Part shown: one piece after another, positions 55,910 to 64,000 of the stretch | Layout of the letters: every line of letters begins with the position of its first letter | Position numbering within the stretch: position 1 is the first letter of the stretch | Assembly (NCBI GenBank): GCA_009911365.1 | Contig: QXXF01000001.1 | Coordinates: 124,001 to 188,000, forward strand | DNA length: 64,000 nucleotides | Direction: 5' to 3' | DNA from: Clostridiales bacterium | GTDB taxonomy: Bacteria > Bacillota > Clostridia > Peptostreptococcales > Anaerovoracaceae | Position numbers and translations under genes: made by a program | The notes under the pieces: model-generated | Told to the model about the DNA's origin: nothing | What the model saw: the letters and a program-made list of their open reading frames with translations, nothing else | The model's database searches: none

Positions 55910-57225
55910 TATTTACTCGCCTCCTCCTTTACAAGCGCTTTGCTCAGTTTATTGATAAAGCTTAGCGGCCTTCTAGCCGGACATACGTAAGAACAGCTGC
56001 CGCATTCCATGCACTGCATGATCTGCAGCTGGTTCAGCTTTTCCGCATCCTTATTTTCATAAGCCGTTGCGTAAGCGGTCGGCAGCAGCTTGAACGGACA
56101 CGCTTTGTGGCATCTTCCGCAGTTGATGCAGCCCGTTTCCTCAGGAATCAGGGCCTGCTCTCCCGCAAAGGCCAAAATCGCATTGTTGTTTTTTACAAGC
56201 GGCGTTCTGTCTGAGAAAATGGCTCTTCCCATCATCGGACCGCCCATGAGGATCTTTTTCGGCTCCGCTTTGTAGCCGCCGCAGAATTCGATGATATCCG
56301 CGATCCTGGTCCCGATCGGCGCGATCATGTTCTTCGGATCTTTTACCGCGGAACCATCTACCGTGATTCTCTTGGAAATCAGCGGCATGCCATCTCTAAA
56401 GTGTTGTCCTACGAAAGCAATGGTGGTGATGTTGGAGAGAATAATCCCCAGTTGTGCTGGGAGCACTCCTCCGTTCATAGTTTTTCCAGTGATCTCATAA
56501 ACCAGCACTCGCTCCGCACCCTGTGGGTAACGAGCTCGCAAGGTCACCACTTCTACTTCTGGATGATTTTGTTCTGCCAGCATTTTTTTCAGCAGGTCGA
56601 TAGCATCCTGCTTGTTTTCTTCAACGCCAATGTATCCCTTTTTCAGCTCCAGATACTTCATGACTAAAAGAGCTCCGTCAATAATGTCCTGGGCATTTTC
56701 CAGCATCAGCCTGTGGTCAGAAGTAATGAACGGTTCACATTCTGCGCCGTTTACGATCAGTGTGTCTACTTCATCTAAATTTTGTGGGTTATATTTGACG
56801 TGAGTTGGGAATGACGCTCCGCCCAGCCCTACCAGACCGCTGGCCCGTATTTGTTTTACAAATTCTTCTCTGTTTGTTACTTCTGGAGGTTTTACTTCTT
56901 CCCATACCTCCTGTTTTTTGTCTGTTTCAATGACAATCGCTTGATCTTCACCACCCATTACGGACCGGATTCCTTCGATTCCTGTCACTGTTCCTGAAAC
57001 GCTTGAGTGGATTGGCGCACTTACAAAAGCATCGGTATCACCAATTGGCTGTCCTACTTTTACGTAATCGCCTTTTTTCACTAAAGGCTTACATGGGGCT
57101 CCAATATGTTGAGACATCGAAATGCACACAGTATCAGGGATCGGCATGATCTGCGTCTCACACGCAGACGTATGTTTCTCATGACTCACCTTGATGCTTT
57201 GCAAATGCTTTTTCTGTTGACTCAT
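55909..57225 (-). CDS. rnfC: Rnf NADH-binding subunit RnfC
   Basis: 438 residues from the ATG at 57225 after AAGGAAGG; an upstream in-frame ATG at 57267 has no site. The N-terminal biotinyl-lipoyl-like region (VKKGDYVKVGQPIGDTDAFVS) precedes the NuoF-like NADH/FMN core (VGLGGASFPTHVKYNP; LIVNGAECEPFITSD). Two [4Fe-4S] motifs lie near the end (CINCGRCHKAC; CMECGSCSYVC). It passes electrons to NAD in the cytoplasm and is the first gene of the operon. A TATAAT lies at 57270-57275 on the minus strand. Confidence 0.95.
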   Translation of the reverse strand: MSQQKKHLQSIKVSHEKHTSACETQIMPIPDTVCISMSQHIGAPCKPLVKKGDYVKVGQPIGDTDAFVSAPIHSSVSGTVTGIEGIRSVMGGEDQAIVIETDKKQEVWEEVKPPEVTNREEFVKQIRASGLVGLGGASFPTHVKYNPQNLDEVDTLIVNGAECEPFITSDHRLMLENAQDIIDGALLVMKYLELKKGYIGVEENKQDAIDLLKKMLAEQNHPEVEVVTLRARYPQGAERVLVYEITGKTMNGGVLPAQLGIILSNITTIAFVGQHFRDGMPLISKRITVDGSAVKDPKNMIAPIGTRIADIIEFCGGYKAEPKKILMGGPMMGRAIFSDRTPLVKNNNAILAFAGEQALIPEETGCINCGRCHKACPFKLLPTAYATAYENKDAEKLNQLQIMQCMECGSCSYVCPARRPLSFINKLSKALVKEEASK

Positions 57226-57567
57226 TTCTGAAACCTTCCTTTCCAAAGTTTTTTCAGTCGCATACATGAATTATATTATCACAAAACCGTCCAATATGCT
57301 ATATTTTTGTGTCGAATTCTAAGGAGAAACCGTATTTTTTGTGTACAGGATACTTTCTCTACATATATACCCCGCATGAAAAATTTTTAACCAGAATAGG
57401 GCGTTGACGTAAGGTGAAATATATGGGAACTATGGGGGAGAGGTTGGAGTTGGCAAGATATAAAAATCATCATAATCGCTGGCATGACGTACTTCCTGCA
57501 CTCTGCTTATTTTCCTGCTGAGTTCTTTAGGAAATATACCAGTATGTACATTTGCTAAAATTTCCAA
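57226..57567. other. Spacer upstream of rnfC
   Basis: About 340 bases. It holds a likely -10 for rnfC (TATAAT, 57270-57275, minus strand) and otherwise AT-rich sequence without a recognisable gene. Confidence 0.45.
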
Positions 57568-57675
57568 TTACCTGCGCATGTTGGATGTTCTGTAATAACC
57601 CCTTTTAAAATTCATCTCTGCCGCTTCCAAATCTGTTTTTGCTACGTTGATTCTGTGGTACGCTAGTTCTTTCGC
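57568..57675 (-). pseudogene. HEPN-domain remnant
   Basis: The minus-strand frame reads AKELAYHRINVAKTDLEAAE, then MNFKRGYYRTSNMRR and a stop. This matches the start of HEPN nucleotide-binding-type domains (helix 1, then Y-R-x-S-x-N-R before the missing YYAIF). No start codon or remainder of the gene is present. HEPN genes usually pair with a minimal nucleotidyltransferase as toxin-antitoxin modules. The match is short, so the call is tentative. Confidence 0.4.
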
Positions 57676-57705
57676 ACCACCCACATCATCTAAGTCAAAA
57701 TGAAT

Positions 57706-57742
57706 AAAGAAAGGACGCTGCAGGATTCGATCCTATGCGTCC
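57706..57742 (-). terminator. Terminator of the sensor-hydrogenase cluster
   Basis: GGACGC (57713-57718) pairs with GCGTCC (57737-57742), with an inner stem AGGAT/ATCCT. A T-rich tract follows on the minus strand. Confidence 0.72.
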
Positions 57743-57837
57743 CTATTTGTTATTGCTCTTCTTTTGAAATAATCGGTATAGCTGTCTTGCTCTATTTGAT
57801 TTTGACACTTTTTTCTTGTTGTCTCCAGATGATTCAT

Positions 57838-58182
57838 CTACTCAGCCGTATATTCAGTCACCACATTGCCGCCTACGATATGTTCCCGCACCACCCGGGC
57901 GGCTTTATCTTCGGTCATTTTGATATAGGTCGTCTTATGTCCGTCTTCGTCGTACACTTCCACGATTGGCTCCAGCTTGCACATGCCAATGCAGCCCATC
58001 ATAGTCAGATCCACATTTTTGATGCCCCTAGTGCGGATCTCGTTGGCAAAGGAATTCATCACCGGTCTGGCTCCTGCTGCGATGCCGCAGGTAGCCATAC
58101 CCACGGAAATCACTTTTTTTCCGGTTTTCTCAGGCTGACCTTCACCCTGTCTGATTTTTTCTAATTCTTCTAATGTCTTCAT
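57838..58182 (-). CDS. Thioredoxin-like [2Fe-2S] ferredoxin
   Basis: 114 residues with the NuoE-type [2Fe-2S] fold: ISVGMATCGIAAGARPV and LTMMGCIGMCKLEPIVEVY give three or four Cys ligands. It begins four bases after the sensor-like hydrogenase gene and uses GGGAGG. It probably exchanges electrons with that hydrogenase or with HydABC. It is the last gene of the cluster that begins near 61853. Confidence 0.9.
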   Translation of the reverse strand: MKTLEELEKIRQGEGQPEKTGKKVISVGMATCGIAAGARPVMNSFANEIRTRGIKNVDLTMMGCIGMCKLEPIVEVYDEDGHKTTYIKMTEDKAARVVREHIVGGNVVTEYTAE

Positions 58183-58186
58183 ATTT

Positions 58187-59791
58187 CTACCTCCCGCGCG
58201 TGCGATTCAAAATAATGCACGCTCTCTCCGTAATTGATCCGCGCACCACATCCTCAGCAAAAGCTTTGCAGGTAGGCGCGCCGCAAACTCCGCAGTCCAC
58301 TCCCGGCAGGGTGCTAACGATCCTTCCGATCTCCTCCATTTTTTTCAGAGACACGTTGAGATCTTCATCAAGTCGCAGCACCGGCCGATAGCGAAGCTCC
58401 CGATTACGCTCTAGCTCCTGCTCGTCTTCCGGCACATTCAGCAGCCGGTCCCCATATTTGGCCTTTGCCTCGTCTATGATCACCTTCATATTGGTCTTTG
58501 CGGAATAAACGTTTTCCACAGTCAGGGAACCGCCGCAGCAGCCCCCAATGCAGGCTTCCGCTTCGATAAAATCAACGCCTGACAGCTTTTCTTCTTCTAC
58601 TTTTTCAAAGATGTCAATCACCTGTTCTATGCCATCCACGGCAATAAATTTATCCGTGTTCAGCGCCAGGCCTTCACCACCCGGGCTGGCCCATCGCAGC
58701 CCCATGACTCCAGTCTTTTCTAGATCTTCCACCTCTGAATCCTTCAGCTGTTTCAAGTTAGCGGCCACCATCCGGTAAACTTCAGAAATAGCCACCATTT
58801 CATCAATATCTGATTCAATCACTTCATCACTTTCCTTAATAAAGGAAATCTTGGCCGTGCACGGCGCAATGAAGAAAATGCCTATCTTTTTATCTGGAAA
58901 ACGAGCCTCCGCCTGCCTTCTAGCCATTGCCGCCACCACTTCCACTGGAGGCCTATACTGTATTACATGATCCAGAAGATTCGGAAAACGGATCTGCAGC
59001 AGCTTTAACACTGATGGACATCCTGAGGAAATCAGCGGCTGCGGACGGTCTTCTTTTTTTAGTTGCTGTCTAGTGGCATAGCTGATCATTTCAGCCCCAA
59101 TGGCCTCTTCATACACATCGTCAAAGCCAATGCGCTTTAAAGCCGTCAACAAATGGTTCCTAGATTTTACATCTTTAAACTGCCCAAAGATGGCAGACGC
59201 TGGTATAGCGATCTTGTAATCATAGTTTTCCAAAACTGAAAGCTGATCCACTTCAGGCCGGATGGCATGCCGCGGACAGACTTTGACGCACATGCCGCAT
59301 TCAATGCATCGTTCGGCGTTGATCTGCGCTTTCCAGCTTTTGACTCGGATGGCCTCTGTCGGGCAGCAGCGCACGCAGTGGATACAGCCGATGCACCGAT
59401 CCGGTTCCAGCCGTATGGAAGTCACTTGTCCTCCTTCAAAAGAAAGGGGGCCTTCCCGCATGCCGGTGCTATGCAGCTTTCCGCATACTGTAAAAGTGGT
59501 ATCCTGAGTCTCTACCAGTGCGATATTTCTGTTTTTGGCAAGCTCGATCATCGTATCGTTGACAGTCTTGCCGCAGGTAATGATGATGCCCTTGATGTTC
59601 ATCATTTCAGAAGCCCGAATCACTTGGGCGTTCACCAGGCTAGTGATGAGGATGCTGTCGTCCACGGTTTCCAGCATCACGTTACTCATCAGATCCGAAG
59701 CCACTGCATAGGAATAGTCCTTTTCCAAGAGGTCTTCACTCTCATAAAGCAGCCGCCCCTGGATCAGCCTGACGATTTCTTTTAAGATCAT
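58187..59791 (-). CDS. Sensor-like [FeFe] hydrogenase with DRTGG domain
   Basis: 534 residues. A DRTGG domain (about 1-110), then two [4Fe-4S] clusters (CIGCIHCVRCC; CIECGMCVKVC), the H-cluster domain, and a C-terminal Cys-rich cluster (LPGVDCGVCGAPTC) as in RnfB. The H-cluster loops diverge from HydA: SSGCPSVLK for TSCCPAW, APCTAK for MPCTAK, and EACIGGCCGG for the third. The ligand cysteines remain, so a cluster can form, but activity may be low. Such forms are proposed H2 or redox sensors. ATG 59791 follows AGGAGG; its coding region overlaps the ATPase gene by 50 bases. Confidence 0.87.
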   Translation of the reverse strand: MILKEIVRLIQGRLLYESEDLLEKDYSYAVASDLMSNVMLETVDDSILITSLVNAQVIRASEMMNIKGIIITCGKTVNDTMIELAKNRNIALVETQDTTFTVCGKLHSTGMREGPLSFEGGQVTSIRLEPDRCIGCIHCVRCCPTEAIRVKSWKAQINAERCIECGMCVKVCPRHAIRPEVDQLSVLENYDYKIAIPASAIFGQFKDVKSRNHLLTALKRIGFDDVYEEAIGAEMISYATRQQLKKEDRPQPLISSGCPSVLKLLQIRFPNLLDHVIQYRPPVEVVAAMARRQAEARFPDKKIGIFFIAPCTAKISFIKESDEVIESDIDEMVAISEVYRMVAANLKQLKDSEVEDLEKTGVMGLRWASPGGEGLALNTDKFIAVDGIEQVIDIFEKVEEEKLSGVDFIEAEACIGGCCGGSLTVENVYSAKTNMKVIIDEAKAKYGDRLLNVPEDEQELERNRELRYRPVLRLDEDLNVSLKKMEEIGRIVSTLPGVDCGVCGAPTCKAFAEDVVRGSITERACIILNRTRGR

Positions 59792-60362
59792 GCAGTCCAC
59801 CTCCTAACTCTGGCAAAGTATCTTTGAAAATGAAATTCACCTGTTCGTTGATAAAAGTCTCGGCTCTAAAAGCCGCGTCCATCTGGTTACTGCCCCGCTT
59901 TAGGAGTCCCTCTGAAAAGAGTTTGCTGTCAAAGGAAAACGTTCCCATATAGCTGGACAGCTCCAGCTTCAAATCCAGATCCTGGTGGGAGAGCATGGTG
60001 AGGAAAAACACGTTTCCCAGATTTCCCAAAGGCTGCCGGTCTAAAGACTCATTGACAAAAGACGCTGTCAGCAGCGTGCCTACGCCCTTCTCCGACTCTA
60101 GTTTGAAATCACCGCCCGTCTGCTGAGCCGCCTCTTTGAACATAGGCAGTCCCAGTCCCACCAGCCTTGTGGCTCTGGAGGTATGAAACGGGTCAGTGGC
60201 CCGTCTCAGCGTCTCTTCATCCATACCGCAGCCATTATCCGCCACAGTAATGGTCACAAGGCCGTCAAGGTCAAGGGCTTTTACTCCCACTGAAATAATC
60301 GAGCTTTCCGCAGTTATGGAATTCTGCATGATATCCATAATGTGCAGAGCCAGTTCTTTCAT
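59742..60362 (-). CDS. GHKL ATPase domain protein
   Basis: 206 residues. The N-terminal half is a histidine-kinase-type ATPase: DIMQNSITAESSIISV (N box, Asn with metal), DNGCGMDE (G1) and RLVGLGLPMFKEAA (G2). No phospho-acceptor domain is present, so it is not a complete kinase. The C-terminal 90 residues are unrecognised. It lies between the PHP protein and the sensor-like hydrogenase and overlaps the latter. A signalling role in that cluster is likely. Confidence 0.85.
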   Translation of the reverse strand: MKELALHIMDIMQNSITAESSIISVGVKALDLDGLVTITVADNGCGMDEETLRRATDPFHTSRATRLVGLGLPMFKEAAQQTGGDFKLESEKGVGTLLTASFVNESLDRQPLGNLGNVFFLTMLSHQDLDLKLELSSYMGTFSFDSKLFSEGLLKRGSNQMDAAFRAETFINEQVNFIFKDTLPELGGGLHDLKRNRQADPGAAAL

Positions 60363-60368
60363 TTCTAT

Positions 60369-61103
60369 TCACCTCAAATCTTTTTCTCTGATCCAGTTTA
60401 TCACATCCTGAGCATTCAGCCGCTGCCTGTCTACAGGCAGATCGATCCAATTTTCTCTGCCGCTCATGTCCGCCAGACGGTGACAGTCAGAGGAAAACAG
60501 GACGCTCTTGCCACGCAGATCCTTCCGTTCCAAAAGAAATTCCCGGCCCCGTATGGTGTTAGAAATCTCCACCACGTTCGTATGTATGATTTCAGGCAGG
60601 CTCCCCAGTACGGAAAGAACGCTGTACGAATCCCTATCCACATGGGAAAAATAGGCGCAGCCACCAAAATTCCAGGCAGCACGAAAGATTTCCTCATCCC
60701 CCAGATCCGAAGCAAAGAGCAACATCCTCGTTTCCTTGCCTAGAATGTTATCCTCCGCGTCAAATATGTACTGCGCTCCCAGCACGTCCTCCTGGTTCTC
60801 CAAGGGCAGCAAATGGGAATTTACCAGCTCGCCCATGGCCTGGGCTGCGTCCACTGTGGGAAACAAACAGCTGATGTGTACTTCCTCCGCGGACTCCACC
60901 TCGATCCCAGGAACGAAAACAATCCCTTTTTCCGCCGCGCACTTGGCAAGAGCGGGCAGATTGGCCGCTGCGTTGTGGTCTGTCACCGCAATGAGATCCA
61001 GGCCGCTGATCATTGCCATGTTGACAATGTTGTTGGGTGTCATCTCATCTTCCGCACAGGGAGAAAGGGCTGTATGGATGTGAAAATCATAATAATAATT
61101 CAT
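60369..61103 (-). CDS. PHP-domain phosphoesterase
   Basis: 244 residues from the ATG at 61103, which overlaps the DRTGG stop as ATGA. PHP motifs are YDFHIHTALSPC (metal His pair), AVTDHNAAAN, GIEVESAEEVHIS, YFSHVDRDSYS and a final SSDCHRLADM. PHP enzymes hydrolyse phosphate esters with two or three metals. Here it belongs to the sensor-hydrogenase cluster, and a small phosphorylated signal or an RNA end could be its substrate. Confidence 0.87.
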   Translation of the reverse strand: MNYYYDFHIHTALSPCAEDEMTPNNIVNMAMISGLDLIAVTDHNAAANLPALAKCAAEKGIVFVPGIEVESAEEVHISCLFPTVDAAQAMGELVNSHLLPLENQEDVLGAQYIFDAEDNILGKETRMLLFASDLGDEEIFRAAWNFGGCAYFSHVDRDSYSVLSVLGSLPEIIHTNVVEISNTIRGREFLLERKDLRGKSVLFSSDCHRLADMSGRENWIDLPVDRQRLNAQDVINWIREKDLR

Positions 61104-61429
61104 GACAGCAGCTGGTGCAGCCGCCAACAGATCTCATATGTCCCCATTTCACTGGAAAGCATGGAGATTCCTTTTTCTTCCGCCTTCTCCGCAGTCGCCG
61201 CCTCTACAACGATCCCTTCTGGCACAATGATGCAGGCCGCTTCATCCAGTTCAGCTACCGCCAGCACATTGAGATGGGTCTGCACGGTGATCCATGCGTC
61301 GCCTTCTTCGCATCCGCTCATGACCCGGCTCAGCAGGTCACAGGCGTAAACGCCCTTTATTTCGTTATCCATTCCCGCGGAAGTCACGAATTCCATCTTT
61401 AACGCTTCCGCCAGTTCTTTTACTTTCAT
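61100..61429 (-). CDS. Stand-alone DRTGG domain protein
   Basis: 109 residues, almost entirely one DRTGG domain (MKVKELAEALKMEF; YACDLLSRVMSGCEEGDAWIT; ACIIVPEGIVVEAATAEKAEEKG). The same domain begins the sensor-like hydrogenase in this cluster. DRTGG domains lie next to phosphotransacetylase and CBS domains and may bind a nucleotide or another ligand. It sits between a GHKL ATPase and the PHP gene. Confidence 0.85.
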   Translation of the reverse strand: MKVKELAEALKMEFVTSAGMDNEIKGVYACDLLSRVMSGCEEGDAWITVQTHLNVLAVAELDEAACIIVPEGIVVEAATAEKAEEKGISMLSSEMGTYEICWRLHQLLS

Positions 61430-61439
61430 GGCCGTCTCC

Positions 61440-61853
61440 TTACTTGATATAAATCGTCATTTTCACTTCAGTTCCCTGTCCCTGCGCAGTATCGATCTGA
61501 AGCTCATCTGTGTTCTTTTTGATGTTTGGAAGGCCCATGCCAGCTCCGAATCCCATCTTACGCACCTGCTCGTTGGCCGTTGACCAGCCTTCCTGCATGG
61601 CAAGCTCCAAATCCGCGATGCCCACGCCTGAGTCTTTTACAATGATCACGATCTTGTCACTATCGATTTCTGCGCTGGCCGTGCCGCCGCCGCCATGGAT
61701 AAACGCATTGATTTCAGCCTCGTACATGGCAATAGCTACCCGTTTTATAACAGGCGGAGACACACCCAGCTTTGCCAGCGTTTTTTTCACGCTGCTGGAT
61801 GCCTCTCCGGCCATGTCAAAATTATTTTTGTCGATTACATAGTTCAGTTTCAT
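61440..61853 (-). CDS. RsbW-like anti-sigma-type ATPase
   Basis: 137 residues from the ATG at 61853 (AAGGGTGAT upstream). GHKL ATPase motifs are AMYEAEINAFIHGGGG (N box), VKDSGVGIADLELAMQ (G1) and FGAGMGLPNIKKNTD (G2). Size and motifs resemble the serine-kinase/anti-sigma family of RsbW and SpoIIAB. No anti-anti-sigma or sigma gene is nearby. It starts one base after the ATPase subunit D stop, so the cluster may be transcribed with the V/A-ATPase genes. Confidence 0.86.
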   Translation of the reverse strand: MKLNYVIDKNNFDMAGEASSSVKKTLAKLGVSPPVIKRVAIAMYEAEINAFIHGGGGTASAEIDSDKIVIIVKDSGVGIADLELAMQEGWSTANEQVRKMGFGAGMGLPNIKKNTDELQIDTAQGQGTEVKMTIYIK

Positions 61854-61854
61854 A

Positions 61855-62511
61855 TCACCCTTGCGATGCCTGCCGCTGCTGGGCAACCATCATATCCTTG
61901 ATCTTCATTAGTCTCGCTAGATTACTTCTTTCATTTTCATCTAACTTCATTGTAATACTTTTGATGGTTTCCTGCAAGGTGGGAATCTGAACATATTCTA
62001 AAGCATTGACTCTTCTTCTGGTTTTTTCGATCTCTTCTGCCAGAAGCTGGGTGGTTTTTTCCGCCTGGGCCAGCTTTAACATCAGAGGCAGCACTTCCTG
62101 GAGCGCGTCCACGGAAGCGTCTAGTTCCCCTGATGTAAAGGCGAATCCATAGGGGTAAATGTCCCGTCCTTCATCGCCTGTGTCATTGAACTGAAAGTCA
62201 GGCACATTGACGCTCATCACGTTTCTGGTTTTTACGCTGGCAAAGACCTGTCTCTGGGGCAGCATCAGGGCTTCCTGCAAAACAGCATCATCCATGGAGG
62301 CGCCGGCTACTACGAAACCCGCGTAGACCCGCGCCATTTTTTCTTCCAGCTGTTCCCGCAGTTCCTTGTTTTCCCGGATCAGCTCCAGGAATTTTTTCAT
62401 CAGGTCATCCCGTTTGTCTTTCAGCAGCTTGTGGCCTCTCATGGAGGTGGTCAGACGTTTTTTCAGTCTGGAAAGCTCCATCCTGGTGGGATTTACTTGT
62501 AAAACTGCCAT
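61855..62511 (-). CDS. V/A-type ATP synthase subunit D
   Basis: 218 residues, two long helices of the central rotor stalk (VNPTRMELSRLKKRLTTSMRG at the N-terminus; EEIEKTRRRVNALEYVQIPTL at the C-terminal hairpin). It connects the A3B3 head to the membrane ring. It follows subunit B by 12 bases. Confidence 0.95.
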   Translation of the reverse strand: MAVLQVNPTRMELSRLKKRLTTSMRGHKLLKDKRDDLMKKFLELIRENKELREQLEEKMARVYAGFVVAGASMDDAVLQEALMLPQRQVFASVKTRNVMSVNVPDFQFNDTGDEGRDIYPYGFAFTSGELDASVDALQEVLPLMLKLAQAEKTTQLLAEEIEKTRRRVNALEYVQIPTLQETIKSITMKLDENERSNLARLMKIKDMMVAQQRQASQG

Positions 62512-62523
62512 CTCCCTGCCTCC

Positions 62524-63900
62524 TTACTTGTTCTTCACGCCGTATTTTTCGATCATTTCCGGCTTGATTCGCTTCAGTTCGCTTTCAGGCAGAATAGACA
62601 GGAGTTCCCAGCCAATGTCCAGGGTTTCCGCGATCTCCCGGTTTGTGGTAAAGCCCTGGGAAACATATTTCTGCTCGAATTCTTCAGCGAATTTCGCATA
62701 GAGAAGGTCTGTTTCCGAAAGCGCCGCTTCACCCAGGATGGTCATCAATTCCTTCGCGTCCTTTCCTCTGGCATAAGCCGCGAACAACTGGTTCATGGTT
62801 CCGGAGTGGTCTTCTCTTGTCTTGTCTGGTCCAATTCCCTTGTCCTTTAACCTGGATAGGGAAGGAAGGATGTCGATCGGCGGCATGACGTTCTTTCTGT
62901 AAAGCTCTCTAGAAAGGATGATCTGCCCTTCTGTGATATATCCTGTTAAGTCTGGGATTGGGTGGGTCTTGTCATCTTCCGGCATGGTGAGGATCGGAAT
63001 CATAGTGATGGATCCTTCGCTGTCCTCTTTTCTGCCTGCTCTCTCGTACAAAGTGGCCAGGTCCGTATAAAGGTATCCCGGATAACCCCGGCGGCCTGGG
63101 ACTTCTTTTCTCGCAGAAGACACTTCACGAAGAGCTTCCGCGTAGTTGGTGATATCCGTAAGGATGACCAGCACATGCATGTCTTTTTCAAAAGCCAGGT
63201 ATTCAGCCGCTGTCAGTGCCATACGAGGCGTGGCGATACGTTCAATGGCCGGGTCGTTTGCCAGGTTGATGAACATGACAGTACGGTCAATGGCTCCGGT
63301 GTCTTTAAAATCGGAAACAAAGTAATCCGACTCTTCAAACGTGATACCGATCGCGCAGAACACGACCGCGAAGTTGGACTCGCCCTTCAGCACTTTCGCC
63401 TGTCTTGCGATCTGCGCCGCGAGTTTCGCGTGAGGCAGTCCAGATCCTGAGAAAATCGGCAGCTTCTGCCCTCTGACTAGGGTATTCAGTCCATCAATGG
63501 CCGACACGCCTGTCTGGATGAATTCGTCTGGATAAACGCGGGCCGATGGATTCATTGGCAGACCGTTGATATCCAGGGTTTTGTCCGGGATCAGCTCTGG
63601 GCCTCCATCAATAGGCCGTCCCATACCGGAAAAGACTCTGCCCAGCATGTCTTCGGAAACAGCCAGCTCTTGGGAATGTCCCAGAAAGCTTACTTTACTG
63701 TCCTGCAGGTTGATGCCCGCAGAGCTTTCAAAGAGCTGTACCAGCACATCGCTTCCGTTGACTTCCAGAACCTTGCACCGTCTTCTTTCGCCATTTTGCA
63801 GCTGGATCTCTCCCAGCTCGTCATAAGCCACGCCGTCCACGCCTTTGACCAGCATCAGAGGACCCGCGACTTCGGATATTGTTTTATATTCTTTTAACAT
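62524..63900 (-). CDS. V/A-type ATP synthase subunit B
   Basis: 458 residues, regulatory non-catalytic head subunit. Typical pieces are [48 protein letters not shown] in place of the catalytic P loop, and [20 protein letters not shown]. It overlaps the stop of subunit A (TAATG). Whether the enzyme uses protons or sodium cannot be judged because the c ring is outside the window. Confidence 0.96.
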   Translation of the reverse strand: MLKEYKTISEVAGPLMLVKGVDGVAYDELGEIQLQNGERRRCKVLEVNGSDVLVQLFESSAGINLQDSKVSFLGHSQELAVSEDMLGRVFSGMGRPIDGGPELIPDKTLDINGLPMNPSARVYPDEFIQTGVSAIDGLNTLVRGQKLPIFSGSGLPHAKLAAQIARQAKVLKGESNFAVVFCAIGITFEESDYFVSDFKDTGAIDRTVMFINLANDPAIERIATPRMALTAAEYLAFEKDMHVLVILTDITNYAEALREVSSARKEVPGRRGYPGYLYTDLATLYERAGRKEDSEGSITMIPILTMPEDDKTHPIPDLTGYITEGQIILSRELYRKNVMPPIDILPSLSRLKDKGIGPDKTREDHSGTMNQLFAAYARGKDAKELMTILGEAALSETDLLYAKFAEEFEQKYVSQGFTTNREIAETLDIGWELLSILPESELKRIKPEMIEKYGVKNK

Positions 63901-64000
63901 TATGCGGAAACCTCCTCTTTCATCAGCCCATCCAGGGTCTTTGTCAATTCCGCGCTCGCCTCATCGATATACGCCTCGATCTCATCCTCGCCCACATATT
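63900..64000 (-). CDS. V/A-type ATP synthase subunit A, C-terminal end (partial)
   Basis: The frame ending at 63900 encodes the last 32 or so residues of a protein (ending [12 protein letters not shown]) and runs off the right edge of the window. Its position directly before subunit B, with a TAATG overlap, and the helical acidic tail identify it as the catalytic subunit A. Confidence 0.8.
   Translation of the reverse strand, partial: YVGEDEIEAYIDEASAELTKTLDGLMKEEVSA

Noticed and set aside
1-64000. CRISPR arrays, tRNA or rRNA genes and prophage.
   Set aside because: I looked for regularly spaced repeats, cloverleaf segments and phage structural genes in the spacers and found none. Without a covariance search a single tRNA could be missed, but no spacer looked like one.

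Overview
The window reads as a chromosomal segment of a strictly anaerobic, amino-acid-fermenting member of the Clostridia. The evidence is an Rnf complex, a trimeric bifurcating-type [FeFe] hydrogenase, a V/A-type ATPase, a tryptophanase, a thiolase and three sigma-54 enhancer-binding regulators. An Anaerovoracaceae-like lineage (Emergencia/Aminipila relatives) is my guess; no rRNA or tRNA gene is present to test it. About nine tenths of the genes lie on the minus strand, so most operons are read right to left.

Layout. (1) 0.2-10.5 kb: a seven-gene minus-strand operon for a molybdenum hydroxylase of the xanthine dehydrogenase family (2Fe-2S, Mo and FAD subunits), a YtcJ-type amidohydrolase, an MFS transporter, a sigma-54 activator and a small unknown protein. 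It has a sigma-54 promoter at the right end and a terminator at the left end. The FAD subunit carries a complete GltD-like module inserted into its flavin domain. (2) 10.8-15.4 kb: tryptophanase plus RidA, preceded by a second sigma-54 activator. The promoter regions of (1) and (2) share the same architecture: a -24/-12 element, then three palindromes of the form CGCAAA-N5-TTTGCG at almost identical spacing. This is the most interesting signal in the window and suggests one co-regulated catabolic system. (3) 15.5-23.4 kb: an RNA-processing-type metallo-hydrolase, a saccharopine-dehydrogenase-family enzyme with its own sigma-54 promoter and activator, malic enzyme, GlnRS and a small secreted protein. 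(4) 23.6-34 kb: thiolase, DUF2156 protein, SurE, a broken LuxR gene, sirtuin, a lipoprotein, a YjfB-like protein, a zinc-ribbon membrane protein and a two-gene putative DNA-repair radical-SAM pair. (5) 34-42.6 kb: patatin-like phospholipase, a decayed AAA-ATPase/nuclease gene, two tandemly duplicated secreted proteins, a Rieske-FAD oxidoreductase, and an ECF S-component divergent from a MocR regulator. (6) 42.7-64 kb: energy metabolism. HydABC hydrogenase, a YfhO membrane protein, ApbE flavin transferase, NusG-II and Gx-transporter genes, RnfCDGEAB, a second sensor-like [FeFe]-hydrogenase cluster (2Fe-2S protein, HydS-like, two GHKL ATPases, PHP, DRTGG) and the D, B and A (partial) subunits of a V/A-type ATPase.

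How it fits together (inference). Amino-acid and possibly N-heterocycle oxidation in regions 1-3 yields NAD(P)H and reduced ferredoxin. HydABC and Rnf balance these carriers, Rnf builds an ion gradient, and the V/A-ATPase uses or restores it. ApbE would attach FMN to RnfG and RnfD. The sensor-like hydrogenase cluster between Rnf and the ATPase could report H2 or redox state.

Limits: everything was read by eye. Starts were chosen from ribosome binding sites, and family calls rest on recognised motifs rather than database searches.
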